A stretch of 64,000 nt of DNA from AAA044-D11 sp965268275 (GTDB taxonomy: Bacteria > Actinomycetota > Actinomycetes > Nanopelagicales > Nanopelagicaceae). A program made the translations under genes and the position numbers. This document shows positions 1-9,445 of this stretch, piece by piece (within the stretch, counting starts at the first letter, position 1; each line of letters starts with the position of its first letter). The notes beneath the pieces were generated by a model. It saw only the letters and a program-made list of their open reading frames with translations, made no database searches and was not told where the DNA came from. Where the stretch lies: NCBI GenBank assembly GCA_965268275.1, contig OZ254168.1, forward strand, positions 744,001 through 808,000, written 5' to 3'.

Positions 1-2152
1 ATGCGTCTCTTCCAACAAGCGCTTCAACGCGACGAACTCCGGCACCGATTGAGGCTTCCGAAAGCAGTTTGACTACTCCTAATTCACCTGATGATTTAAC
101 GTGGGTTCCCCCGCAAAGTTCGTGCGCCCATTCACCGACACTGACAACTCGAACTTGATCACCGTATTTCTCACCAAAGAGCGCCATTGCGCCCATAGCT
201 TTAGCATCGGGCTGCGTCATAACTTTTGCCGTAACACTTAAGTTATCCAACAACAAGTTATTAACTCTTCCCTCTACTTCTTCTAGAACACTGGCTGGAA
301 CTGCTCCGGTTGCTGGAAAATCAAAGCGGAAACGTCCCGGAGAATTCTCCGAACCGGCTTGAGTAGCAGTCTCTCCCAACACTTCACGAAATGCCTTATG
401 CACCATATGAGTTGCAGTATGGGCTCTAGAAATTGCTAATCGACGTTCGACATCAATGGTTGCAAGTGCGCTACTTTTTATTTCGACCGACCCTGAAACA
501 ACTTGGCCCCGGTGAACAAAAAGACCAGGAACTGGTGTTTGCACATCATCAATTTCAATTACTGCGCCATTGGAAAGGGTAATTAATCCGCCATCTGGAA
601 GTTGTCCGCCACCTTCAGCATAAAAAGGTGTTCGATCTAAAATAATTTCGACATCCATATTTTGGCCGGCTTCATTTACCGCCTTGCCATCAACCATGAT
701 TGCCGCGACTTTTGCCTCGCTCGACATATCAACATAACCAGTGAATTTTGTTGCACCTGTCGCATCCAAAATTTTTCGATATTCGCTTACATCTGTGTGG
801 CCCGTTTTCTTGGCTCGTGCATCAGCCTTCGCGCGATCCTTCTGTTCTTTCATCAATCTTCGGAAGCCTTCGCCATCAACCGTTAGGCCGGCTTCGGCCG
901 CCATTTCTAAAGTTAGATCAAATGGGAAACCGTAAGTGTCATGGAGTTTGAAGACTGTCTCGCCATCCAACTTATCTGAATTAATCTGTTTAACTTTGCT
1001 CGCAGCAACATCAAATATCTGCGTTCCGCTCTTCAAGGTTGATAGGAAAGTTTCTTCTTCATTGACGGTTACGGCAGTTATTCGTTCCTGGTTTTCAATC
1101 AATTCTGGATACTGAGGCCCCATTGCCCCAATCGATGCTGCGACAAGTTCACGTGAAGTTGGGTCGCCCGCTCCGAGAATTCGCATATTTCTTATCGTTC
1201 TACGCATCATTCGACGGAGGACATACCCACGTCCTTCATTTCCAGGTAGAACACCGTCTCCGATAAGCATCATTGAAGTTCGAGCATGATCCGCAATTAC
1301 ACGCAGAGCCACATCGCTCTTCTCGTTCTTGCCATATTTAACTCCAGTCAATTCACAAGCTACATTCAAAATTTGCATCGTGGTATCAATTTCGTAAATG
1401 TTTTCAACGCCTTGCAATAGCGCTGCGGTTCGTTCTAGGCCGAGTCCGGTATCAATGCTCTTTGCTGGTAATTCTCCCAAAATTGGAAAGTCATCTTTTC
1501 CAGAACCAGCGCCACGACTGTTCTGCATGAAAACTAAATTCCAAACTTCTAGATAACGATCTTCATCTGCAATCGGTCCACCGTCGCGACCATATTCCGG
1601 ACCTCGATCATAATAAATTTCAGAACAGGGCCCACATGGACCAGGAACACCCATTGACCAGAAATTATCTGCCATGCCACGACGCTGGATGCGCTCTTTT
1701 GGAACGCCAATCTGTTTGTGCCAAATATCTGCAGCTTCATCATCATTTTGAAAAACAGTTACCCAGAGTTTTTCCTCAGCGAATCCATAACCACCATCTG
1801 AAATAGGCTTAGTTAGTAATTCCCAAGCTAGCGCGATCGCGCCCTCTTTGAAGTAGTCTCCAAAAGAGAAATTTCCACACATCTGAAAGAACGATGCATG
1901 TCGTGTGGTCTTACCAACTTCATCAATATCCAGAGTTCGAACGCACTTTTGAACCGAGGTCGCTCGGGAATATGGTGGCGTAATTTCACCAAGAAAGAAT
2001 GGCTTAAATGGCACCATGCCAGCATTAACAAGTAGCAAATTTGGATCATCTGCAATAAGAGATGCCGATGGAACAACTGTATGTTTTAAACCTTGACTAT
2101 TCCCAGATTCGAAAAAGTTAAGCCAACGTGATCTAATCTCTGCTGAATTCAC
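1..2152 (-). CDS. alaS: Alanyl-tRNA synthetase (partial, C-terminus beyond left edge)
   Basis: Charges tRNA-Ala with alanine in the cytoplasm. About 717 of the usual ~880 codons are present and the gene runs off the left edge. The N-terminus reads as a class II AlaRS catalytic core (LVNAGMVPFKPFF, then CVRTLDIDEVGKTTRHASFF). The editing-domain zinc motifs are present: HxxxH (HMVHK) near 399-412 and CGGTH at 101-115. The start is uncertain. GTG at 2152 has AGGAG only one base upstream. An in-frame ATG at 2173 would overlap the preceding gene by 15 bp and has no Shine-Dalgarno sequence. It follows the DUF948 gene by 4 bp, the normal actinobacterial neighbour. Confidence 0.96.
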   Translation of the reverse strand, partial: MNSAEIRSRWLNFFESGNSQGLKHTVVPSASLIADDPNLLLVNAGMVPFKPFFLGEITPPYSRATSVQKCVRTLDIDEVGKTTRHASFFQMCGNFSFGDYFKEGAIALAWELLTKPISDGGYGFAEEKLWVTVFQNDDEAADIWHKQIGVPKERIQRRGMADNFWSMGVPGPCGPCSEIYYDRGPEYGRDGGPIADEDRYLEVWNLVFMQNSRGAGSGKDDFPILGELPAKSIDTGLGLERTAALLQGVENIYEIDTTMQILNVACELTGVKYGKNEKSDVALRVIADHARTSMMLIGDGVLPGNEGRGYVLRRMMRRTIRNMRILGAGDPTSRELVAASIGAMGPQYPELIENQERITAVTVNEEETFLSTLKSGTQIFDVAASKVKQINSDKLDGETVFKLHDTYGFPFDLTLEMAAEAGLTVDGEGFRRLMKEQKDRAKADARAKKTGHTDVSEYRKILDATGATKFTGYVDMSSEAKVAAIMVDGKAVNEAGQNMDVEIILDRTPFYAEGGGQLPDGGLITLSNGAVIEIDDVQTPVPGLFVHRGQVVSGSVEIKSSALATIDVERRLAISRAHTATHMVHKAFREVLGETATQAGSENSPGRFRFDFPATGAVPASVLEEVEGRVNNLLLDNLSVTAKVMTQPDAKAMGAMALFGEKYGDQVRVVSVGEWAHELCGGTHVKSSGELGVVKLLSEASIGAGVRRVEALVGRDA

Positions 2153-2156
2153 GCTC

Positions 2157-2549
2157 CTACTCGAACCCCTCATCGGACTTCGCGCGCTTCTTCTTTCCCT
2201 CTTTTGGTTCAGAATTCTTCTTTGCCTTAGTCACCGCAAGCAGGGCACTTGCCGCGCCCATCGCCATTTTGTTCTTATCCAAGAAATTCTCGGTTGAATC
2301 TGAAATCTTTGTGCTTAAGTCTTCAACTTTTTTCGTTACTTTGTTGATGCTGTGCAACGGGCCATTAATAAGTTCGACCGTTGTAGTCACTTCATCCAAA
2401 AGCGGAGTAACTTCATTTGTAAGTTCAGTTATCGCATTTGCTGCTTGGTCAACCAAGCGACCAACTCGGACCACGGCGTAACTAATTGCTAGCGCGATTA
2501 CAAGCAACGAAACCGCTGCAATTATCGTTGCAATTCCACCTGGACCCAT
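2157..2549 (-). CDS. DUF948-type single-pass membrane protein
   Basis: A 130-residue protein with one N-terminal membrane helix (about residues 5-27), then a coiled-coil-like region rich in Thr, Val and Glu (30-95), and a highly basic, Lys-rich tail ending SDEGFE. This matches the DUF948 family commonly encoded directly upstream of alaS in Actinobacteria. No catalytic motif is visible and the function is unknown. The ATG is preceded by TAGGCT with a 6-nt spacer, suggesting its own leaderless promoter inside the operon. It lies 25 bp after the FtsH-like gene and 4 bp before alaS. Confidence 0.85.
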   Translation of the reverse strand: MGPGGIATIIAAVSLLVIALAISYAVVRVGRLVDQAANAITELTNEVTPLLDEVTTTVELINGPLHSINKVTKKVEDLSTKISDSTENFLDKNKMAMGAASALLAVTKAKKNSEPKEGKKKRAKSDEGFE

Positions 2550-2555
2550 AGTGGA

Positions 2556-2561
2556 AGCCTA
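2556..2561 (-). promoter_or_regulatory. Putative leaderless -10 element for the DUF948 gene
   Basis: On the minus strand TAGGCT lies exactly 6 nt before the ATG at 2549. The TANNNT-N6-start arrangement is the actinobacterial leaderless signature. There is no Shine-Dalgarno sequence in the short interval. Confidence 0.5.
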
Positions 2562-2574
2562 CCTGATGGGCGAC

Positions 2575-4839
2575 TTAGGGGGCTTCAAATACTGGGATCG
2601 GAAGATCAGGTCGCTCATGCTTCTTATGCGCGACTACTGCTGCTAAGTGATAATTCCAAATTGCATCCAAATTTGCTTGATTTGAATAAGGCCGACCATC
2701 AACCAGTGGCCCCTTCTCCCCATTCATAACCGCAATAACATCATCGCCTGAAATAGTTTTATAGGTTTCCAATGCATGCGCTAGCGCCAACACCTTGAAC
2801 TTATTCTCTTTCAGAATCTCTTCAGCTCTTGTTAACAGCGTTGCAAGATTATTCTCAATTCGGTCCCCCAGTGCCATTCTTAAATCTTTGGTGCCCTCAT
2901 CTTTTCCGCGATTTCCACCAGGTGCGCCAACTTCATAGCGACGATTAGATGCATGCGAGGAAATCGTTGAACCCATTCCCCAATGACCTTCCATAAAGCT
3001 TGCAATCGTAGTTGCGCTTTCTAAATCTCCAGAAACTCCCGAAGAGTTGTCCCCATCGAAGAACATTCGCTCACCTGCAAGTGAAGCCACAGATACCAGA
3101 ATGTCGGATTCATATTCGGTGCGCCATCTTGTGAACTGGTCATCTGGTGGAATGCTCGCAACCATCCCCAGATAGTCTGAACCCTTTTCGATAGTCGCTA
3201 AGTCAATCGCCATATGCTGGCGAACTAAATGCGCCATCACGCCATGACAGGCTTCGTGAACTGCAACTGCATGTCGCTCACGCTCTATATATTCGACATC
3301 TTCAGCCGGACCAAGATCCTTTAGTTGTTTGGCCTTGATTACATCCGACCAGGTTATCGTCGTCCGTTCGTTTCGAATTGCCATGATCAAAGCTTCATTA
3401 ATCGTATCTTTGATTATTGCGCCCGTTGCATAAGGCGTAATAGTTGCTAACTTGTCTATCTCTTCTGCGGTTAAAGAGTGCGAAACTTTTTCAAGATAGC
3501 CTTCATAAGTTCGCACGCGGCCAGCTTTACTTGGATACCCAACTCGATACATTCGATCGATTCGGCCTGGACGCAACAACGCTTCATCAAGCGCTTCTGG
3601 CATATTCGTCGCCATGACGACCAAGATTCGATACTTCGGTGGATTCTTAGGGCGCATACCGAGAGCTCGTCTAACAACTCGATTAATAAAACCTCTTGGT
3701 TTCTTCAATCCGGATAGTTCAGTCAACAAAGCTTGCAGAGTTCCGGAGCCCGCCCCACCTGCGGCTCCACCCATCATGAACTTGTTGTTGGTCTTGTTAG
3801 TCATAGAAACACTTGTTATTAATGATTTACCTGGATCCGATAAGTAATTACCGCCATTACATGGTGTCCCAAAAACTGTTGCCTTGTCATCTGCCGAATG
3901 CATTGCCGGACGACTAATGCCACGATTTCCTAATGCATCGGCTTCATCAAAGAAAACTACGACTCCACCGTAACGAAGAGCAAGCTTGCGCAACTTTCTA
4001 AAAAGACTTTTAACTTTAAGAACGCCAATACCCATAAACATATTTGTAAAAGCACCTGGATCAACAAAGACGAAAGGCTTTCCAGTCTCTCCTGCCATCG
4101 ATTCGGCCATCAGAGTTTTTCCAGTACCCGGTGGTCCCCACAACAAGATTCCGCCCGGGACATAACCACCATGTTTTTCAATTAACTCGGGGGTCTCTAG
4201 GAAGAGCAGATTCTCTCTTATTCGATTGAGAACATGATCCTGACCCCAGACATCTGAAAATCTGGTGCGGATGTCATCTGGGAAATAAGTATCAACACCG
4301 CCACGACTTAAGAACCAGAAGATAGCTGCGAATTGAATGATCACAAAAACAACTGCAAACATCAATTGACCGATCATTGGAAGAACTGACCAGAGTGCCT
4401 TAGGTGCTAAGAAGAGAGCACGAACTGGAGTTTCGTCATAAATTGCGCCGAGAATTATGGAGAGCATTGCGACAAAGACAAGCCACTTAATAACTCTTCC
4501 GAGGCGGAATCTATTCCAATCGCTTAATTTATTTAGGAGGCGATTTACAAAAGCAAAATACTTGATCCAAACTCCGTGATAAGGCGCAAGAATTTCAGCG
4601 AGAATGAAGTGGATTTGCCTGATAATTTCTATTCCAACGAGAACCAGCAACCATTTTCTATCGCTCGCGGTTTTACTTAACGCATCGCCGAATGAAAGTA
4701 GCGGATTATCAGCCATGCTGGCCCAAGCCAGAACGAAGAAAGTTATTGCAAATAAGAGAAGGAATTTAACGCGATCATAGAAAGCTAAGTGCACTCGAGT
4801 CTTGCGATCGGTATCTCGGGGCCGGCTCTGGATTGTCAT
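2575..4839 (-). CDS. FtsH-like membrane AAA+ metalloprotease with four N-terminal helices
   Basis: A 754-residue protein, longer than typical FtsH (~640). It has four hydrophobic segments near 24-42, 62-84, 117-135 and 152-177, where FtsH has two. The AAA+ module has Walker A GPPGTGKT (235-242), an FMG pore motif (about 268-270), Walker B VVFFDEAD (294-301) and LLRPGRID with both arginines (421-428). A Gly/Ser-rich insertion (about 310-370) sits between Walker B and the second region of homology. The M41 zinc site is intact: HEACH (528-532) and the distal Asp in SGVSGDL (605). It should therefore be an active ATP-dependent membrane protease, inference by motif. It overlaps the upstream lipoprotein gene by 4 bp (ATGA). 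The substrate is unknown. Confidence 0.85.
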   Translation of the reverse strand: MTIQSRPRDTDRKTRVHLAFYDRVKFLLLFAITFFVLAWASMADNPLLSFGDALSKTASDRKWLLVLVGIEIIRQIHFILAEILAPYHGVWIKYFAFVNRLLNKLSDWNRFRLGRVIKWLVFVAMLSIILGAIYDETPVRALFLAPKALWSVLPMIGQLMFAVVFVIIQFAAIFWFLSRGGVDTYFPDDIRTRFSDVWGQDHVLNRIRENLLFLETPELIEKHGGYVPGGILLWGPPGTGKTLMAESMAGETGKPFVFVDPGAFTNMFMGIGVLKVKSLFRKLRKLALRYGGVVVFFDEADALGNRGISRPAMHSADDKATVFGTPCNGGNYLSDPGKSLITSVSMTNKTNNKFMMGGAAGGAGSGTLQALLTELSGLKKPRGFINRVVRRALGMRPKNPPKYRILVVMATNMPEALDEALLRPGRIDRMYRVGYPSKAGRVRTYEGYLEKVSHSLTAEEIDKLATITPYATGAIIKDTINEALIMAIRNERTTITWSDVIKAKQLKDLGPAEDVEYIERERHAVAVHEACHGVMAHLVRQHMAIDLATIEKGSDYLGMVASIPPDDQFTRWRTEYESDILVSVASLAGERMFFDGDNSSGVSGDLESATTIASFMEGHWGMGSTISSHASNRRYEVGAPGGNRGKDEGTKDLRMALGDRIENNLATLLTRAEEILKENKFKVLALAHALETYKTISGDDVIAVMNGEKGPLVDGRPYSNQANLDAIWNYHLAAVVAHKKHERPDLPIPVFEAP

Positions 4840-5495
4840 TTATCGCCTCTCACGGTGAATGAATCACCAATCGCCAACAGCTCGTCAACGTTCTTGTCGT
4901 AATACTTAGTTTTTGCTCTAATAATCAGAAGGTAAATTCGCGAACGGTCGTCTGATACCAATGCGGTCTGATCGACTGTTTCTAAGACGCCTTTTGAATC
5001 GGCGAAGGAATAAATGGTGCGCACGCCCCTCGCGATCTTTTCAACGCGCTCATAATCATCAATCAAAACGAATTTGGAGTTTGCTTTCTCAGGTTCTGCA
5101 AGCCATGACGTTATCGGAACAATCACGCTTCTGAGGCTGTTATAGGAAATTGAATTCATTTCCTCGTAGTTGAGATCGCGAACCCGGATATACATCACAG
5201 CGCCTTTTGGAGCATTCAGGTTTAAAACTTGTTCCGCAGTTACATCAGGTGAAGTTGAATAGGCTTCCTGCCAGACCACGCTTGCTAATTTTTCTTCAGC
5301 ACCTTCGGCGGTCGATTTTGATTCAAAACTATCTAACTCTGTTCTCTCTATCTTGTTCCAACCTTTTGGGATTGAAACATAGGCGCCACTCTCTTTATCT
5401 GCGGCATAAATTTGAGATTGTGAGCAAGCCGTTAAAGCAAAAAGAGCTAGAGCTAAACCAACACCAGAGACAATTAGCTTTGCAACCGCCACCAT
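4836..5495 (-). CDS. Predicted lipoprotein of unknown function
   Basis: A 219-residue protein with a short signal sequence ending in a lipobox (LTAC, Cys24), so it is predicted to be anchored to the outer face of the membrane. The mature part is soluble and charged, with alternating beta-like segments and no motif I recognise. It starts one base after the aspS stop and shares ATGA with the downstream FtsH-like protease gene. This suggests translational coupling and possibly an adaptor or substrate role for the protease; that is inference from position only. Confidence 0.7.
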   Translation of the reverse strand: MVAVAKLIVSGVGLALALFALTACSQSQIYAADKESGAYVSIPKGWNKIERTELDSFESKSTAEGAEEKLASVVWQEAYSTSPDVTAEQVLNLNAPKGAVMYIRVRDLNYEEMNSISYNSLRSVIVPITSWLAEPEKANSKFVLIDDYERVEKIARGVRTIYSFADSKGVLETVDQTALVSDDRSRIYLLIIRAKTKYYDKNVDELLAIGDSFTVRGDK

Positions 5496-7256
5496 TTAAT
5501 CTGAAGCTTTCTTCTCTGCTACAAAATCAACGCCGGCTTCCTTGCGTTGAGGCGCGGTAATTGGTGTTGGTGCACCAGTAAGTGGATCACCGCCACTTGC
5601 AGTTTTTGGAAATGCAATTACTTCACGAATTGATTCGGCTCCTGCAAGAAGCGCACATAGACGATCGAGGCCTAATGCGATTCCACCGTGTGGCGGTGGA
5701 CCATAGTTGAAAGCTTCTAATAAGAAACCAAATTTACTTTCAGCTTCGGCTTTTGAGAGTCCGATAGTTTCAAATACCCGAGCCTGCATTTTTCGATCAT
5801 GGATACGAATCGAACCACCACCGATTTCATTTCCATTCAGCACAATGTCGTATGCGTAAGCAAGAGCGCTAGCTGGATCTTTATCAAAAGTATCCGCGAA
5901 TTCTGGCTTAGGTCCAGTAAATGGATGATGAACCGCAGTCCAGCCACTATTTTCGACAGCGCTATCGATCTGTTCAAACATTGGTGCATCTACTATCCAA
6001 AGAAAGTTCCAAGCCTTGTTATCTATTAAGTTGCAACGCTTACCTATTTCAAGACGAACCGCTCCCAATAAGTTGAGTGAAGAAATTCGATCGCCTGCAG
6101 CGAAAAATATTGCATCTCCGGTCTTCGCTCCAACGTGCGCAACGATTCCGGCTGCTTCTTTCTCTGAAAGATTCTTCGCGACCGGACCACCTAAAGTTCC
6201 ATCAGCAGCCACCAAAATATAAGCCAAACCTTTAGCGCCACGAGCTTTAGCCCAATCCTGCCAAGCATCTAATTCGCGACGAGGTGAATCTGCTCCCCCA
6301 GGCATAACAACGGCACCAACATAAGAAGACCGAAATACTCTAAATGTGGTGTCAGCGAAGAATTCGGTGCAGTCAGTCAATTCATTGGCAAAACGTAAAT
6401 CTGGTTTGTCAGAACCGAATCTTCGCATCGCTTCCCAATATGTCATTCTAAGGATTGGTAGCGGAATATCGTAATCGACAACTTTCTTGAACACGCGAGC
6501 GAGAATTTTCTCTGCGACTTTTAAGACATCCTCTTGATCAACAAAAGACATCTCAATATCTAACTGCGTGAATTCAGGTTGGCGATCGGCTCTAAAATCT
6601 TCGTCACGGAAACAACGAGCAATCTGGTAATAACGTTCCATTCCAGCAACCATCAACAACTGCTTAAATAATTGCGGTGACTGCGGAAGTGCATACCAAC
6701 TTCCTGGCTGTAAACGGACTGGAACTAAGAAATCGCGAGCACCTTCAGGTGTTGACCGTGTCAGGTATGGAGTTTCAATTTCAAGGAAATCCTCGTCATC
6801 CATAACGGTGCGAATTACTGAAGTGACTTTCGAACGAAGACGCAGATTTTTTGCTGGTCCTTCGCGACGTAAATCTAAGTAGCGATATTTCAATCTAACT
6901 TCTTCACTGATGGTGCTTAGGTCGCCACTGTCTACCGGAAATGGCAGCGCGGCAGCTTCACTCAAAACCTCTAGCGATTGGCAAACAACTTCAATTTCAC
7001 CAGTCGCAATATTTGCATTTTCGTTACCACTTGGGCGCTCTCGAACGGTTCCAGTTATTAATACGCACCATTCGGCGCGAAGTGATCCAGCAAGGCTTTC
7101 ATCGTTAATGACTACTTGAGCGCTGCCAGATGCATCTCTCAAGTCAATAAAGGCAACTCCACCATGATCTCGACGTCTTGCAACCCAGCCAGCAAGAGTA
7201 ATTTTTGAACCGACATCGCTCTTGCGCAACGATCCAGCTGTGTGAGTTCTAATCAT
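5496..7256 (-). CDS. aspS: Aspartyl-tRNA synthetase
   Basis: A 586-residue bacterial-type AspRS. The N-terminal OB-fold anticodon-binding domain begins LAGWVARRRDHGG. The class II core has motif 2 (CFRDEDFRADRQPEFTQLD) and motif 3 (GIALGLDRL), with the GAD insertion between them. It charges tRNA-Asp; some actinobacterial AspRS also misacylate tRNA-Asn, which cannot be decided here. It lies downstream of hisS on the same strand, as in many Actinobacteria, and directly abuts the lipoprotein gene. ATG at 7256 matches the family N-terminus (MIRTHTAGSLR). Confidence 0.97.
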   Translation of the reverse strand: MIRTHTAGSLRKSDVGSKITLAGWVARRRDHGGVAFIDLRDASGSAQVVINDESLAGSLRAEWCVLITGTVRERPSGNENANIATGEIEVVCQSLEVLSEAAALPFPVDSGDLSTISEEVRLKYRYLDLRREGPAKNLRLRSKVTSVIRTVMDDEDFLEIETPYLTRSTPEGARDFLVPVRLQPGSWYALPQSPQLFKQLLMVAGMERYYQIARCFRDEDFRADRQPEFTQLDIEMSFVDQEDVLKVAEKILARVFKKVVDYDIPLPILRMTYWEAMRRFGSDKPDLRFANELTDCTEFFADTTFRVFRSSYVGAVVMPGGADSPRRELDAWQDWAKARGAKGLAYILVAADGTLGGPVAKNLSEKEAAGIVAHVGAKTGDAIFFAAGDRISSLNLLGAVRLEIGKRCNLIDNKAWNFLWIVDAPMFEQIDSAVENSGWTAVHHPFTGPKPEFADTFDKDPASALAYAYDIVLNGNEIGGGSIRIHDRKMQARVFETIGLSKAEAESKFGFLLEAFNYGPPPHGGIALGLDRLCALLAGAESIREVIAFPKTASGGDPLTGAPTPITAPQRKEAGVDFVAEKKASD

Positions 7257-7277
7257 CTTTAACAGGCCCCATTATTT

Positions 7278-8537
7278 TTAGTTGGATTTAAATTCATTAA
7301 TCAAGGTCGCGATTCTAACTTCTTTTGACTCACCAGTCTTCATATCTTTCAGCGCTAGCGTTCCGGATTTAATCTCGTCCGCACCAATAACTGTGCTAAA
7401 TCTCGCCCCACTCTTATCTGCAGACTTCATGGCGCCCTTAAGCGCGCGGTCACCGTAAGCCATATCGCATGAAATGCCTTGATCGCGTAGTTCATTTACG
7501 AGATTCGCCACGAAGGCTTTTTCGGATGAGCCTAGTGAAATTACGAAAAGGTCTAAATCCAATTTAGTTACTGATGTATCGAAAATACCTTCGGCTTCAC
7601 AAGCTAGAAGAACTCGATCGACACCGAGGCCGAAACCAATTCCAGATAAATCATTGCCCCCAAGTTCAGCCATCAAGCCGTCATAGCGACCGCCCCCGCC
7701 GATACCTGACTGCGCACCCAATTTGTCACTGATGAATTCAAAAGTTGTTCCGGTGTAATAATCAAGACCGCGAACCATAAGCGGATTAATCGTGAATTCA
7801 ATTTTTGCTGAATCCAAAAGTTCTTGGACTCGTGCAAAATTTTCCTTACTTTCAGCGGACAAATAATCTAGAAGCAACGGCGCGCTGGCCATCGCCTCTC
7901 TAATTTCAGGTCGCTTGTCGTCGAATAAGCGAAGAGGATTCAGCGCAGCCCGTTCTAAAGTCGCTTCATCCAAATTCAACTTAGAAATATAAGAAACCAA
8001 ATCTTTGCGATGACTCGCACGACTCTTTGCATCGCCCAGAGATGTTATTTCAAGTCGATAAGATTTAAGCCCCAACGCCTTGAATGCCCGATCTGCAACG
8101 GCTATGACTTCAAAATCAATTTCCGGATCATTTAAGCCGATAGCTTCTATTCCGACTTGATAGAACTGACGATACCGACCGGCCTGAGGTCTTTCGGCAC
8201 GGAAGAATGCGCCGGAATACCAAACTTTAACTGGCAGAGTTAACTTATCTAAATTGTTTTCGATAACACTGCGCATCACGCCGGCTGTTCCTTCGGGACG
8301 AAGTGTTAAGGATCTGCCACCACGATCTTCAAAGGTATACATCTCTTTTGAAACAACATCGGTAGATTCTCCGACACCGCGCTTGAACAATTCGGTATCT
8401 TCAAATACTGGCAACTCCATCAAAGAGTAACCCGCAGTTCTTGCCGATTGAATTAAAGTTTCACGAACGAATTCAAAATATTGGGATCTCGGTGGAAAGT
8501 ATTCGCTCACGCCTTTAGGGGCTTGTAGTTCGCGCAT
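7278..8537 (-). CDS. hisS: Histidyl-tRNA synthetase
   Basis: A protein of about 419 residues, a class II HisRS with motif 2 (LRPEGTAGVMR, then FFRAERPQAGRYRQF), the histidine signature GLDYYTGTTFE and the motif 3 region GIGFGLGVDR, followed by the C-terminal anticodon-binding domain. The start region reads GTGATG. The ATG at 8537 is preferred, with GTG at 8540 possible. A purine-rich GGGGGGAG sits immediately upstream, inside the end of the hydrolase gene, so the two genes overlap and are probably translationally coupled. Confidence 0.96.
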   Translation of the reverse strand: MRELQAPKGVSEYFPPRSQYFEFVRETLIQSARTAGYSLMELPVFEDTELFKRGVGESTDVVSKEMYTFEDRGGRSLTLRPEGTAGVMRSVIENNLDKLTLPVKVWYSGAFFRAERPQAGRYRQFYQVGIEAIGLNDPEIDFEVIAVADRAFKALGLKSYRLEITSLGDAKSRASHRKDLVSYISKLNLDEATLERAALNPLRLFDDKRPEIREAMASAPLLLDYLSAESKENFARVQELLDSAKIEFTINPLMVRGLDYYTGTTFEFISDKLGAQSGIGGGGRYDGLMAELGGNDLSGIGFGLGVDRVLLACEAEGIFDTSVTKLDLDLFVISLGSSEKAFVANLVNELRDQGISCDMAYGDRALKGAMKSADKSGARFSTVIGADEIKSGTLALKDMKTGESKEVRIATLINEFKSN

Positions 8538-9238
8538 CACTCCCCCCGTCCTGGTTTTGAATGCAGAAAAGATTCCTGCAAATAAGGATTGTTGACTCGT
8601 TCTCGTCCAATTGTAGTTTGTGGTCCATGCCCAGGAAGGACTATTAATTCATCATTTAGGGGCAATATTTTAGAAATCAAAGAATTGCGCATGGCTGAAG
8701 CTGATCCAGTAGGTAAATCAGTCCGGCCAATTGCTCCTGCGAAGAGAACATCTCCAGAAATCAAGAACTCTTCATTCACGGTAAAAATCGCAGAACCAGC
8801 GGTATGCCCAGGTGCGTGTTGAACGACAATGTCGAATCCTGCTAAATCAAAACTTTCGCCATCAATAACTTCTCGGACTACTTTCGGCTCTTCGAAATTG
8901 GTTACCCCAAGCCCTGCCATAATTTTTTTACTTTCACCGTTGGTCTCCAAGGCTCGGAAAGGATCCGATAAAAGTTTCCGATCGGATGAGTGAATAAGCG
9001 TTGGCACACCATATTCATTTGCAAATGGCCGAACCGAGAAGATGTGGTCGAGATGTCCATGAGTAACAAGAGTTGCAACCGGTTTTAGATTGTGTCTGTT
9101 TAAAACCGATTTAATTGCCGAAACTAAATCAGGACTATCAATACCTGGGTCCACGATGAAACATTCCGAATTTTTAGTTGGGGCGAATATCCAACAATTT
9201 GTCGCAAAATAAGGAGCGGCTATAACCTCGAGAATCAA
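8537..9238 (-). CDS. Metallo-beta-lactamase-fold hydrolase (glyoxalase II-like)
   Basis: A 233-residue zinc hydrolase with the metal motif THGHLDH (HxHxDH), a later APGHTAGS histidine, the bridging Asp in ISGDVLF and the terminal VLPGHGP. This is the arrangement of hydroxyacylglutathione hydrolase-like proteins found upstream of hisS in Actinobacteria. The physiological thioester substrate is unknown. The start is TTG at 9238, supported by GGGGTGA 4 bases upstream. It probably heads the hisS-aspS transcription unit. Confidence 0.85.
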   Translation of the reverse strand: MILEVIAAPYFATNCWIFAPTKNSECFIVDPGIDSPDLVSAIKSVLNRHNLKPVATLVTHGHLDHIFSVRPFANEYGVPTLIHSSDRKLLSDPFRALETNGESKKIMAGLGVTNFEEPKVVREVIDGESFDLAGFDIVVQHAPGHTAGSAIFTVNEEFLISGDVLFAGAIGRTDLPTGSASAMRNSLISKILPLNDELIVLPGHGPQTTIGRERVNNPYLQESFLHSKPGRGE

Positions 9239-9257
9239 AGTTCACCCCATTCCGAGC

Positions 9258-9267
9258 GCCTGCAGGC
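9258..9267. repeat. 10-bp perfect palindrome upstream of the hydrolase-hisS operon
   Basis: GCCTGCAGGC is self-complementary and lies about 20 bp upstream of the TTG start at 9238, so it would be in the leader of the minus-strand operon. It may be a small hairpin or a regulator site; nothing else supports either reading. A possible -10 (TAATCT) lies further upstream at 9286-9291 on the minus strand. Confidence 0.3.
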
Positions 9268-9342
9268 CCGATTTTAAGCACAAATAGATTAGGCCACTTT
9301 TGCCAATGCAATAGTTAAGGGTATCTTTAGCCCGCACGCATA

Positions 9343-9372
9343 TCTAATTAGATCTAATTGGGTCTAACTAGA
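9343..9372. repeat. Three tandem imperfect 10-bp repeats in the DUF349 upstream region
   Basis: TCTAATTAGA, TCTAATTGGG and TCTAACTAGA follow one another without gaps, about one DNA turn each, in the divergent region between the hydrolase and DUF349 genes. The first and third are near-palindromic. The spacing suggests helically phased protein-binding sites or an AT-rich upstream element 70-100 bp before the DUF349 start. Confidence 0.55.
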
Positions 9373-9445
9373 TTTTAATCAAGCTAGTCATAACGAATGG
9401 TCTGCAACCCCGCATACCTAACGCGCAACGAAAGCGAGTATCAAA

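Noticed and set aside
3222..3300. HEACH in the FtsH-like protein as an inactivated zinc motif
   Set aside because: HExxH tolerates any residue at the two middle positions; both His, the Glu and the distal Asp605 are present, so activity is expected.
5207..5560. 117-codon open frame on the plus strand
   Set aside because: Antisense across the lipoprotein and aspS ends; composition is not protein-like and no start signals are visible.
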